A stretch of 44,003 nt of DNA from the NCBI GenBank assembly GCA_964396025.1, contig CAYNBT010000005.1, positions 1 through 44,003 on the forward strand, in the 5' to 3' direction. Each line of letters begins with the position of its first letter. Positions within the stretch are counted from its first letter, which is position 1. The notes below the pieces were generated by a model. It was given only the letters and a program-made list of their open reading frames with translations. It was not told where the DNA came from and made no database searches. The DNA is from CAYNBT01 sp964396025 (GTDB lineage Bacteria > Patescibacteriota > WWE3 > UBA101185 > UBA10185). Shown here one piece after another: positions 33,450 to 41,300 of this stretch. Position numbers and translations under genes: made by a program.

Positions 33450-33477
33450 ATGGGACAACACAACTAAGGAGATGGCT

Positions 33478-33882
33478 ATGGACAGTTATGAACTAGCTGA
33501 GGCGATGTTTAATTATGCAGGTGTTGCCTTTATTTTGAGTGGACTCACATTGCTAATACTTAGCGATAGACTACCGGACTGGGGTCAGGTTTCGTTAGGT
33601 GTTTGTGCTATCATCTCGATAATAATTCTCGTAGCATCTTCGGGACTTTCAGTTCTGACACGCGAAGAGCATGCGCAAAACTTTGTAGTTAGCCATATTG
33701 CTGATACCTATAACATCAGTGAATCGTTTGTGAACATGAGTAACACCATATGCACTGATCATGGGCTTTTGCAATGCAACACATGGACAGCTAACTTTAG
33801 ACTAAGCGGCTCGAATCTGCAAGGTACCATAGTTTACTCAACAAATGAGGCTACAATAATCTATATTTTTCCGCCCGATTAA
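33478..33882 (+). CDS. Membrane orphan protein (134 aa)
   Basis: ATG 33478 is 6 nt from AAGGAG; an ATG two codons earlier abuts that site. Two membrane spans (about 12-30 and 38-58) and an extracytoplasmic C-terminal domain of about 70 residues with two cysteines (CTDHGLLQC). One of the few small genes on the plus strand, divergent from the 133-aa gene. Ends at the hairpin at 33887. Confidence 0.75.
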   Translation: MDSYELAEAMFNYAGVAFILSGLTLLILSDRLPDWGQVSLGVCAIISIIILVASSGLSVLTREEHAQNFVVSHIADTYNISESFVNMSNTICTDHGLLQCNTWTANFRLSGSNLQGTIVYSTNEATIIYIFPPD

Positions 33883-33886
33883 CAAA

Positions 33887-33922
33887 AGCCGCTTTGTGCA
33901 ATTTATCTTGCCCAAAGCGGTT
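33887..33922 (+). terminator. Hairpin terminator
   Basis: Perfect stem AGCCGCTTTG / CAAAGCGGTT (one mismatched end pair) followed by a T-rich tail; serves the 134-aa gene. Confidence 0.85.
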
Positions 33923-33987
33923 ATCTTTAATTGACAATTTTTTCTAGTGAACAACCAAATTGTTGCTGCAATTCGGAGGTTGTGTGG

Positions 33988-34440
33988 CTAATTCAAACTA
34001 AAAACGCGCGATTCTTGATATTTTGAAAACAAAATGCCAAACATACGACTAAAAAGTGATTTTCTTCTTTCGGACTCCGCCGCCTGCTCATCTAAGTACT
34101 CTGCTAAGGCCTCAACTGCTAGCATTCCAAGGAGTTCACAGATTGCATCAGGATTGGCCCTTCCCACAGTTTCTGCTAAGTGCGTGCGGTATTGCTCCCA
34201 GTGTTCTGGAGACACGGTAAACACTGCAAATAATTTGCTATAACCGCATGTCATGCATCCACAATAAAGTTCTACAGTTTCCCTCTGTGAAGGTTGCACA
34301 GGCAGAATTTCCTTAAACACTAAGCTTAACCCAGTTGCAATAACACCATTAGGAAGTGGTTCGCCTTCTACGGTCAGATGGACAACAACGTTAAAGTTTC
34401 TAAACATTACTTGCACAAAATAGTCGTGATTTTGTTCCAT
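33988..34440 (-). CDS. Soluble orphan protein, paralogue of 32973 (150 aa)
   Basis: ATG 34440 has GGAGAG upstream, with CCTATAGGG directly before that site. N-terminal strands, helix, a second strand pair with a CGCMTC cysteine cluster (about 60-65) and a longer helical C terminus (LAVEALAEYLDEQAAESERRK). Related to the 32973-33374 product in the first ~50 residues and overall order. Function unknown. Confidence 0.75.
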   Translation of the reverse strand: MEQNHDYFVQVMFRNFNVVVHLTVEGEPLPNGVIATGLSLVFKEILPVQPSQRETVELYCGCMTCGYSKLFAVFTVSPEHWEQYRTHLAETVGRANPDAICELLGMLAVEALAEYLDEQAAESERRKSLFSRMFGILFSKYQESRVFSLN

Positions 34441-34506
34441 TATGCTCTCCTATAGGGTAGAACGTATTATGTTGCGTATTGTACACCTTAGAAGTCCTAG
34501 AGCAAA

Positions 34507-34536
34507 CCGCCTTGCGTAACAGCTTACACAAAGCGG
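34507..34536. terminator. Hairpin terminator
   Basis: Stem CCGCCTTGCG / CACAAAGCGG with G-T pairs, past the stop of the 34547 gene. Confidence 0.65.
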
Positions 34537-34546
34537 CCTTTTTCAA

Positions 34547-34873
34547 CTAATTTGCCTCAGCTTGTACAACTAAACCATTGCTCAGTTCGTATCCCCATAG
34601 TTCAAGATCTGTAAAAAACTGGGGTGATATTCCTTCAATCTCCCTGCTATCTCTGATTAGCGCCACGGGATAAGTACCCGAGGGAAGACTCCCACGAGAT
34701 ACATTATAGTGCCCCAACCAGCGTTCGTTTGGGTGTTCGTATACAATCACATCTCCAGCCTGGATTTTTGAATTACCTATGGAGTGAACATTCGCACCAC
34801 TTGGCAAAATCTGCAAAGCTTTGCGTCCTTGCGGTGTGCCGTTAACCGTAAAATGGACGTTGAACCCGCTCAT
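34547..34873 (-). CDS. Small soluble orphan protein (108 aa)
   Basis: ATG 34873 lies 11 nt from GGAG, inside or just past the 3' end of the preceding gene (stop at 34880). An all-beta-looking protein with no signal: N-terminal strand VHFTVNG, an IQAGDVIVYEHPN segment like a small barrel, C-terminal helix and strand. No family recognised. Second gene of a two-gene unit with 34880-35137. Confidence 0.7.
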   Translation of the reverse strand: MSGFNVHFTVNGTPQGRKALQILPSGANVHSIGNSKIQAGDVIVYEHPNERWLGHYNVSRGSLPSGTYPVALIRDSREIEGISPQFFTDLELWGYELSNGLVVQAEAN

Positions 34874-34879
34874 GTTTTT

Positions 34880-35137
34880 CTATTCTCCTTCTATTACAAC
34901 TGGTTGACTTACCAGGCCGAGCTCTCGTGCCAAAAGCAAACCCTCGCTGGCTCTGTATGTTGCCGAAGTAACGGTCCTGCCAATATGCTCCATTGCAGAC
35001 ATGGTGTCTTTCAGTTCATAATCAAGAATAGTGTTATTTGCTACCCTACTCCAAAAGGCACTTGGATTATCCAGCATTTCTACCAAGTCCGCCAACGTGG
35101 GATCACTAGCAAAATACTCTGCTACCGAAGTATACAT
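34880..35137 (-). CDS. Small helical orphan protein (85 aa)
   Basis: ATG 35137 has an AAAGGAGGA Shine-Dalgarno sequence. The product is predicted to be largely helical and soluble, with no cysteines and no signal. No family recognised. It starts a two-gene unit with the 108-aa protein, with only 6 nt between them; the pairing of two small soluble proteins suggests partners, but nothing identifies a toxin-antitoxin or other known module. Confidence 0.7.
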   Translation of the reverse strand: MYTSVAEYFASDPTLADLVEMLDNPSAFWSRVANNTILDYELKDTMSAMEHIGRTVTSATYRASEGLLLARELGLVSQPVVIEGE

Positions 35138-35199
35138 ATCTTCCTCCTTTGGTTTGTTTTGTAGATGGTATCAAAATGTGGTTAAAAAAGGAAATTTAC

Positions 35200-35757
35200 C
35201 TAGCTACTTTGCCAATGCTTAAATGCCTGTACAGGATGAATCAGCATGATTACATTCAACAAAAAACTGTCTTTTATAGCATAAAGTAAAGTAATCTCAA
35301 TCAGGGCAAAAGTTGTAACCGTAACAACAATTGGAAGATGGGCGGCTATTACAAAACCAAAGGACATAGATAACAAATCTCCGACGGAGTTTACAATACT
35401 ATCGCCAAAATAATCAAAAGATATAGTAGCCGCACGGTAGCGTGAAATTACAGCATTTGTGTTTTCAATCACCTCCCACAATGCTTCAAGCGAGTATGCG
35501 AGTAAAAACCGTTTTGCTAAGTCTAGCTTTTTGAGAACAAGCCACAAGACAAAGTACAACGCTATACCGTGAGCAACATGTGTAAGTGAATATGGATCAA
35601 ACAAATGCTGGGAGTTTTGAGAACTTTTTGTAAAGGAGTGCCAAAGTTTTATAGTTCCACATTCACAGATAGGGGTTCTGCCCAATAAATATAGTGCAAC
35701 AGTCATTGCTAATGTTACAAAAATAGTTACGAGAATTAAGCGAATGTGTTTATTCAT
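35200..35757 (-). CDS. UPF0314/DUF2585 family membrane protein
   Basis: The one recognisable family in this stretch. The sequence carries the DUF2585 (UPF0314) pattern: CECGTIKLWH, then NSQHLFDPYSLTHVAHG (about 48-64), ALWEVIENTN, ISRYRAAT and GDSIVNSVGDLLSM. About five spans. The family, of unknown function, is known mostly from alphaproteobacteria, so this copy may have been acquired by transfer. There is no strong Shine-Dalgarno sequence; TACAAT ends 7 nt before ATG, close to the leaderless arrangement and unlike the neighbouring orphan genes. Confidence 0.88.
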   Translation of the reverse strand: MNKHIRLILVTIFVTLAMTVALYLLGRTPICECGTIKLWHSFTKSSQNSQHLFDPYSLTHVAHGIALYFVLWLVLKKLDLAKRFLLAYSLEALWEVIENTNAVISRYRAATISFDYFGDSIVNSVGDLLSMSFGFVIAAHLPIVVTVTTFALIEITLLYAIKDSFLLNVIMLIHPVQAFKHWQSS

Positions 35758-35850
35758 TGGGTTTATTGTACTATCTATTAGGTTTGTAGTTTATAGTACA
35801 ATACATAGCACAACAGATAGGATTATCAAATGTGCGTGTAGACAAGGAAA

Positions 35851-35908
35851 AAAGCCTTGATCACCACCCACGTTACAAAAAAGTAGCGTAGTTAGCTTTC
35901 AAGGCTTT
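35851..35908 (-). terminator. Compound hairpin terminator
   Basis: Outer stem AAAGCCTTGA / TCAAGGCTTT encloses an inner CGTTAC/GTAGCG hairpin; a run of A upstream gives the T tail on the minus strand. Serves the 35918-36766 gene. Confidence 0.85.
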
Positions 35909-35917
35909 TACAATATG

Positions 35918-36766
35918 TTACGACTTAGCGGTGTACTGTAAAACAGTTTCGCAAGTACCGTAAATGGATCCTAAAGTGCCAATGTCACAAACTTCAATCA
36001 ATCCTACAAAGCTTGTGTAATGACGAAAACCTTCTACAACAAAGGTAAACGTCTCGCCAGAGTTGTAAGGATTGATTAATGTGACTTCCTCCCCCGCCGG
36101 AATAGAGACTGCAACAAAGACGTAATCATTTCCCAGGACTTGCTCTGTTGTGGTCATCACAACAGTTCCTTCAGGCCAGATCCACTCCGCTCCCAAATCC
36201 ACAATTTCCGATGTGTATACGAGAATAGCGTGGGGCTCCATACCTGAAGCGAGCAACTGGTACTTGAAATCGTCAACAACAGTTGCAATGTTGTGATTGG
36301 CAGATTGTACCGCTTGCCAATATGCATTGTTGATTCTTGTGTCAATGGTACTCAACGAGCTGGACATTTCAAACAAATCGGTCTCATGCGCGCCAACCTG
36401 AGCAGATAAACCTTGCCATTGAACAGTGTGTTCCATAGCAGCACCTAAATCATTGCTGCCTTGAGGAAGTTCGATGAAACGGCGGGATTCCTGTGCGTCC
36501 ATGCGAATAACCAAGTTTTGGATTTCAGCACGAAGTTGATCATCGTCGTACTCAACTCGCTCAACAACCTGAACAGGCTGTGCAACTTGGGGGGTAGTTG
36601 CCGCAAGAGCCAAAACAGTGGTTTCAAGCGCCTGAATCTTTGTACGCAACACTAAATTTTGTACAAAGAGAAAGGCAAATAACACAAACATCACAACGAG
36701 TAAAGCCACCGCAGCGTTTTCAAGCTGCTTACGCAAATCCACATTTTGCACACTTTTGTAGAACAT
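35918..36766 (-). CDS. Membrane-anchored coiled-coil orphan protein (282 aa)
   Basis: N-terminal span (about 17-38), a charged, probably coiled-coil stalk (about 38-170), and a C-terminal beta-rich domain (about 180-282) with two cysteines near the end (EVCDIG, GTCETV). ATG 36766 has a CGGAGG Shine-Dalgarno sequence and a ~190-nt upstream region with hairpins. The overall plan is of a surface-exposed trimer- or stalk-type protein; that is inference. No family recognised. Confidence 0.8.
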   Translation of the reverse strand: MFYKSVQNVDLRKQLENAAVALLVVMFVLFAFLFVQNLVLRTKIQALETTVLALAATTPQVAQPVQVVERVEYDDDQLRAEIQNLVIRMDAQESRRFIELPQGSNDLGAAMEHTVQWQGLSAQVGAHETDLFEMSSSLSTIDTRINNAYWQAVQSANHNIATVVDDFKYQLLASGMEPHAILVYTSEIVDLGAEWIWPEGTVVMTTTEQVLGNDYVFVAVSIPAGEEVTLINPYNSGETFTFVVEGFRHYTSFVGLIEVCDIGTLGSIYGTCETVLQYTAKS

Positions 36767-36963
36767 GACGTTCCTCCGTTTTTATCTCTACAGCGTACGA
36801 CACGCCCTCTCTCTGAGGATCTAAACTATGACAATTTAGACTGTAGGAAAATAGCCATCCTTTACAAAGAAGAGCTCTTTCCCTACAGCCAAAAGAACTT
36901 TAGGTTCTGCCGGAGTCTAACATACTATGGGGCCTTTATCAAGCGGGGGCGTTATATAGGTGA
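36767..36963 (-). promoter_or_regulatory. Intergenic region with structured leader
   Basis: About 195 nt upstream of the coiled-coil gene and downstream of the ART-HD gene. A long hairpin pairs CTGTAGGAAA (36841-36850) with TTTCCCTACAG (36878-36888), and an AGAAC/GTTCT hairpin follows. A GCCCCATAGT element (36923 area) resembles the recurrent ACTATAGGG motif. It could be both terminator of the large gene and leader of the next. Confidence 0.5.
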
Positions 36964-39690
36964 TTAGTTCTTAAGTAGACCCAATACGCGGCCTGCGGTT
37001 ATAGCAGACTCACTGCGAGTATAACCATTCTGCAAGAGAAACTTACTTAAGTAAGCCATTTGCTTAGCACTATTATCAATCTGGGCAGCTTCAGGCGTTC
37101 TTAGATAGTCAGGGTCTGGACCCCTACCAAATCTATACCTGTCGAGGGCATCGGCATCTTTAAAAAGCTTTTCTTCTAGTGTCATTTCAGGATAGTCGTC
37201 CAAGCTGTGTTCCGTCATGATTCGTGTTGCTAACACCAAATCTGCTTCTTTAAAAAGATCTGCGTATTGTGAGTCTAACAATGTTTCCATAAAATCTGAG
37301 GCACGTGCGCCGTGCTCGTAGTCGTCATAATCGTCAGTTTGGCGTCTTGTATCATGAAGCATTGTAGCAATTTCGAGAGCACGTAAATTTACGTTTTCAC
37401 CCTCAGGTTGATTTTCTGCAGCCAACCTAGCTAAGAGTTCCATGTTTAACATAACTCTCAATGTGTGAGGTGTACCATGAGCAGAACTTTCTCGAATAAA
37501 CCATTCCCTTCTTGGCGTCATTTCATTTAGTGTGCTACTTTCTGGAAAATTACCTCCCAACTTTTCTATCAATAAAGCACGTTCCGTCAAAAAGTCTTTT
37601 ACTTCATACTCTGGTGTTTCTAGTACAAAATATACTTTAGCCAAAAATTTATCCAGTTCCGTGAGGTTGCCATTTTTCTCTATCTGAGTAACTAAATCTT
37701 CAACGTCAGGTGACACTTCGACCCTGTTTGCAATTACTTCCTGGTACTGTGCCAGTCTTGCGCGCTGTTCTCCATCAGCAAGCATGTTTAAATCTTCGAC
37801 TTGATCCGAATATACAACTTCCATGAGTCCTAGAGTATATGCAATGCTTGATACCTTAAGTACTGAAACTGATCGCGGTATCACCAAACGATCATATTCC
37901 CCATTAATAAAGTCTGGGGTGATAACGTTTCGCTCCACTCTAACATCATATCCAAGCACTTCCTTAAGGGTTTGTTCTTGTTCTTCACTGATAAAACAGT
38001 TGTTGCTGTAGTCACCTTGCTGTGCCATACGCCAAATAACTGAGGACTCCTGTGTTCCATTTGTATCAACTGTTCCTTTTCCATGCTCAAGCAAATTGAT
38101 CGAAAGAGTATCTACAGGAAGCACTACAATTGCCTTTTCGGGCCGTGATACATATGCATCATATTGATCTCTATGATTGTCTCCTATTATGAACATGTTG
38201 CGCAAAGGCACATCCAAAGTGATTTTGCTCAGGGATGACGCATCATTTTCTAAGGCATCAAGTTCCAAACCGCCGCCAAAATAGTTATCCCAATTGTGGC
38301 CTCTTGACCAACCAGACGTAAATGTGTAGCGCCCATTAGCTTCATCAAACTCATCAGCAGTATAGGGATCGATGAATACACTGCAGGATTTTTTCTCCAG
38401 CTTTTCCACAAGGTTCATTACTGAATCAAGATCCTTGCTGCGCATTGATTCTGTGAGGTTCCCAATAATTGCCAATCCCTCGGCTCTGGACAGCAGCTCT
38501 GGCGAATCGTCTTCATGTATCTTTTCCACCCATTCCTGATTAGGTTTATAAACAATATCACTTTTACTTAATTCGCTCTTTGGAATGAAACGGGGAATAC
38601 GTAATGCCCTACAAGCCATTGCCCAATGAATTGGCTCTTTATCTGTGTCCGCAACAATGGTTTCAATACCGTCTGAATCTGTGTAGATTTCAACAGGAGC
38701 ATCTAGGACACTTGCTAACAGATTAAGTTTCAAATCATCAATTACTCTATAATCATCCCCCCTATGCCGCCATTGCTGAATTCCCACCGCAGTCGCAATC
38801 ATTGTGTCGCGATCCATAATATCCAGCCCTTCCCCAAGTAAATTAACTTGCGATCTGGGACGGTTGAAATGGGTTATTAATGGAACAGTGTCTGCTAGAG
38901 GCACTCTAAATTCAAACATTTCTTTGTTTAAATATCCATTCCAGTCTTTGTAACAACCGAAAATCCCGGCATATACGCCATCACCCAAAAAATGCCAGGG
39001 GTTGTCTGACGAATCAGATTTGCGTAACAGCTGGCCCGCCTCAATCAGGTCACCTGCATGTTTTGAAGTTACATGTGTAGCGGGAAGTTGAAAATGCTCG
39101 AGAAAATTTGCAGACTCGTCTATCTGTTTTAGTTTTTCAGTGATTGCCGCATATTGTGCGTTTTCAGTATCAAATTCATATGCAGGAGTGTCTAGTAAAT
39201 CACTTACCTCCCATATTGCATAAGTACTTGAAAATAGTTCAGTAGCTATTCGAACTTTGTCAGTGTTTAAACCATACTTTTGCTCTAACTCATCTGCAAA
39301 GGTTCGATCTGCCTCTCTACCAGTTAGACGCATGGCTAACAAAACCTCTTCTTCGTTATCATTTGCATACTGCAAAATAGCTTTCTCAATCATTTCCCTT
39401 TCGCTAGATGGCAAATGCCGAAACCTCTCCGCTCTCTCAGCTATATTTTCGCTCACATCAACACCCCTACACTCAAGGCCCTCTGTATCACTGTAAATGT
39501 TGTACGTATCAAAAAGTTTATAGAAGTTCTCAGTATCTATTCTCTCAAAGTGGAGTTCTGAAACAGTCTCAAGAGTCGCAAATTCATCAGAAACATGACT
39601 CGGTGATTTTTGCTTAACTTCATTGAGCTCAATATCTTCAACCTGCCTAATCACATCATCTGTAATGAGTTCTGAATTTATGTATTTCAT
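36964..39690 (-). CDS. ART-like protein fused to an HD phosphohydrolase domain (908 aa)
   Basis: The largest gene here. Residues 1-385 match the upstream 377-aa paralogue. Within them, H206-V-T, a helix with LIEAG and G236-D-G-V-Y240 follow the spacing of the H-Y part of ADP-ribosyltransferase (PARP/ART) folds; the third catalytic residue is not certain (E287 in LGEGLD is one candidate). The middle (about 390-730) is unrecognised. The C terminus (about 730-908) is an HD domain: H738/H742, H779-D780, H793, H828 and D845, the full metal set. ATG 39690 is preferred over TTG 39702 because it aligns with the paralogue's N terminus. Second gene of the pair, 35 nt after the first. Confidence 0.8.
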   Translation of the reverse strand: MKYINSELITDDVIRQVEDIELNEVKQKSPSHVSDEFATLETVSELHFERIDTENFYKLFDTYNIYSDTEGLECRGVDVSENIAERAERFRHLPSSEREMIEKAILQYANDNEEEVLLAMRLTGREADRTFADELEQKYGLNTDKVRIATELFSSTYAIWEVSDLLDTPAYEFDTENAQYAAITEKLKQIDESANFLEHFQLPATHVTSKHAGDLIEAGQLLRKSDSSDNPWHFLGDGVYAGIFGCYKDWNGYLNKEMFEFRVPLADTVPLITHFNRPRSQVNLLGEGLDIMDRDTMIATAVGIQQWRHRGDDYRVIDDLKLNLLASVLDAPVEIYTDSDGIETIVADTDKEPIHWAMACRALRIPRFIPKSELSKSDIVYKPNQEWVEKIHEDDSPELLSRAEGLAIIGNLTESMRSKDLDSVMNLVEKLEKKSCSVFIDPYTADEFDEANGRYTFTSGWSRGHNWDNYFGGGLELDALENDASSLSKITLDVPLRNMFIIGDNHRDQYDAYVSRPEKAIVVLPVDTLSINLLEHGKGTVDTNGTQESSVIWRMAQQGDYSNNCFISEEQEQTLKEVLGYDVRVERNVITPDFINGEYDRLVIPRSVSVLKVSSIAYTLGLMEVVYSDQVEDLNMLADGEQRARLAQYQEVIANRVEVSPDVEDLVTQIEKNGNLTELDKFLAKVYFVLETPEYEVKDFLTERALLIEKLGGNFPESSTLNEMTPRREWFIRESSAHGTPHTLRVMLNMELLARLAAENQPEGENVNLRALEIATMLHDTRRQTDDYDDYEHGARASDFMETLLDSQYADLFKEADLVLATRIMTEHSLDDYPEMTLEEKLFKDADALDRYRFGRGPDPDYLRTPEAAQIDNSAKQMAYLSKFLLQNGYTRSESAITAGRVLGLLKN
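38600..38652. repeat. 53-bp perfect direct repeat, copy A
   Basis: Identical to 39787-39839, within the coding sequences of both ART-like paralogues (segment encoding DTDKEPIHWAMACRALR), while flanking sequence is clearly diverged. Confidence 0.9.
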
Positions 39691-39725
39691 TTTAGTAATC
39701 AAAGAAGCTAAAATTGATCTTGCTT

Positions 39726-40859
39726 CTACTCATGATATATTATATCGCTTTTGCTTAACTCATTCTTTGGAATAAATCTAGGTATTCGTAATGCCCTACA
39801 AGCCATTGCCCAATGAATTGGCTCTTTATCTGTGTCCGCTACAACGGTTTCTACACCTTCTGAATCGATATAGACTTGCGGAACTACACCCAGCGTTTCT
39901 TCTAGCAGATCTAGTTTCCAGTCAGAAACTGGTTCGTGGCGATGTTTTAACTGCCTCCATTGTTGCAATCCAGCTGCTGTAGCAATGATATGATCGCGTT
40001 TTTGAATATCTAGACCTTCTCCAAGAATACATATACGCGCCTTGGGGTAATTGTAACTCGCTATAATTGGTAGAGTATCAGCAAAGGGGGCATAAAACTC
40101 AAATACATCCTCTCTGCCTTGATAGTTTTTGTCACTACCTAACACTCCTGCATAAACACCATCACCCTCAAAATGAGTCATTTCACCCGTGTCAGATTTA
40201 AGTAGAATCTCCCCAGTCTCAATGATTGGTGCAGCATAGGGAGTCGTACCATGTGTAGCGGTTACTTGAAAGTGTTCCAAATAATCGGCGGCTTCCTCAA
40301 GAGTAATCAAATGCTCTTTCATCTCCCTTGATAGCTCTTGTGTTGGACTATCTCCATATCCAAAACTTACTGTTATGTTATTCATTTCCCACATTGCATA
40401 AGTTGCTCGAAACATTTCAGTCGCGATTCTTATTCTGTCAGCATTAACCCCGTACTTGTCTTCTAACTCATCGGCTAAACTTAGATCCGTTTCTCTACCC
40501 GTAAGGCGCATTGCAAAAAGCACCTCACCTTCATTATCATTTGCGTATTGTACTATCGCCTTCTCTATTGTTGTTTGTTCATCTTGTGTTAAGTTTTTAA
40601 ACTCATGGGCTCTTTCGTTCATATGCTCCCTCACATCGATGTCATCAAAGTTAGCTTCTAAATTATACTTGTTAAACAACTTATCAAATGTATCTTCATC
40701 TATTCTCTCAAAAGGCAGATGTTCGGTAGTTTCTGGAATAATGAAGTTATCTTTATTTATCTCGGGTGCTTTGGGCACAACCTTGTTGTCACGGCTTGCT
40801 TCAAACTCAGCAATCATATCTTCAGTTAATAACTCGGATTTTGGGTAAGATGTGGCCAT
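39726..40859 (-). CDS. ART-like paralogue without HD domain (377 aa)
   Basis: Homologue of the first ~385 residues of the downstream 908-aa protein, ending where the shared block ends. It shows H203-G-T205, a helix with PIIETGEIL, then G232-D-G-V-Y236, with a further Y246, closer than its partner to the HGT...GxGVY pattern of PARP-type ADP-ribosyltransferases. The third catalytic position is unassigned (E281 in LGEGLD is possible). The N-terminal ~190 residues are helical and acidic. TATACT (40866-40871) ends exactly 6 nt before ATG: leaderless. First gene of a two-gene unit. Alternative: an unrelated fold with a chance motif. Confidence 0.8.
   Translation of the reverse strand: MATSYPKSELLTEDMIAEFEASRDNKVVPKAPEINKDNFIIPETTEHLPFERIDEDTFDKLFNKYNLEANFDDIDVREHMNERAHEFKNLTQDEQTTIEKAIVQYANDNEGEVLFAMRLTGRETDLSLADELEDKYGVNADRIRIATEMFRATYAMWEMNNITVSFGYGDSPTQELSREMKEHLITLEEAADYLEHFQVTATHGTTPYAAPIIETGEILLKSDTGEMTHFEGDGVYAGVLGSDKNYQGREDVFEFYAPFADTLPIIASYNYPKARICILGEGLDIQKRDHIIATAAGLQQWRQLKHRHEPVSDWKLDLLEETLGVVPQVYIDSEGVETVVADTDKEPIHWAMACRALRIPRFIPKNELSKSDIIYHE
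39787..39839. repeat. 53-bp perfect direct repeat, copy B
   Basis: Identical to 38600-38652; see copy A. Confidence 0.9.
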
Positions 40860-40921
40860 GCATTAAGTATAGTATTAGTAGGTATAATTTGTTAGTACAA
40901 ATTGTCACAACAAACACAAAA

Positions 40922-40978
40922 GCCTCGGAGTCACAAAAAATATTTCAAAAGTCTGAAATACGTTTGTTTCAACGAGGC
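40922..40978 (-). terminator. Compound hairpin, probable minus-strand terminator
   Basis: Outer GCCTCG / CGAGGC stem, inner TATTTC/GAAATA hairpin (40941-40960), and TTTTGTG on the minus strand after it. No recognised gene ends here, so it implies a transcript coming from 41000-41400. Confidence 0.65.
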
Positions 40979-41300
40979 CGCATAGAGATTAAATTATGTA
41001 CAATTCAATCTCAAGAATGAGGAAAAAAACTGAATTCCTTAACTTACCGCACCAGTTATGCATAACACTGGTTATGGATTCTTGCTGTGGTGGTGGCCCT
41101 TACCATGATTCGAAAGCCTTTCGACAATCGATCAAACTCTAACGCATATTAGAGCTGAATTCATTGGTTAGCCTAGGCATATTATCTACAAGAGATAACT
41201 TAGCTAAACTTCTAGCATCGCTACTAGAGTTTACTCGGTGTTTATTAGACCTATCCGAGCTGTCCCCTTTACCCCTAGAGTTTTTAGTCATAAGGTAATC
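40979..41300 (-). ncRNA. Possible structured RNA or small-ORF transcript
   Basis: On the minus strand this stretch contains consecutive short hairpins: CTCGG/CCGAG, TTATC/GATAA, CTCTAA/TTAGAG (about 41138-41155), TCGAAA/TTTCGA (41110-41124) and a GTTATGCATAAC palindrome flanked by ACCA/TGGT (about 41052-41075), then the terminator at 40922. No known RNA family is recognised; tmRNA, RNase P and SRP signatures were sought and not found. Confidence 0.35.
41139..41291 (-). CDS. Possible micro-ORF (50 aa)
   Basis: A Ser/Lys/Arg-rich, soluble 50-codon ORF. GGAGG lies 11 nt before ATG 41291, and the start overlaps the stop of the 32-codon ORF upstream (ATGA). That overlap is the main support. Low confidence, since the same stretch folds into many hairpins. 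Confidence 0.35.
   Translation of the reverse strand: MTKNSRGKGDSSDRSNKHRVNSSSDARSLAKLSLVDNMPRLTNEFSSNMR

Noticed and set aside
34547..35137. Toxin-antitoxin module for the 85-aa and 108-aa pair
   Set aside because: Sizes and spacing fit, but neither protein shows motifs of a known toxin or DNA-binding antitoxin.
40979..41300. tmRNA, RNase P RNA or SRP RNA
   Set aside because: Looked for tRNA-like ends, a tag ORF with tandem stops, and the conserved RNase P and SRP core motifs on both strands; none found, so only an unassigned structured region is reported.
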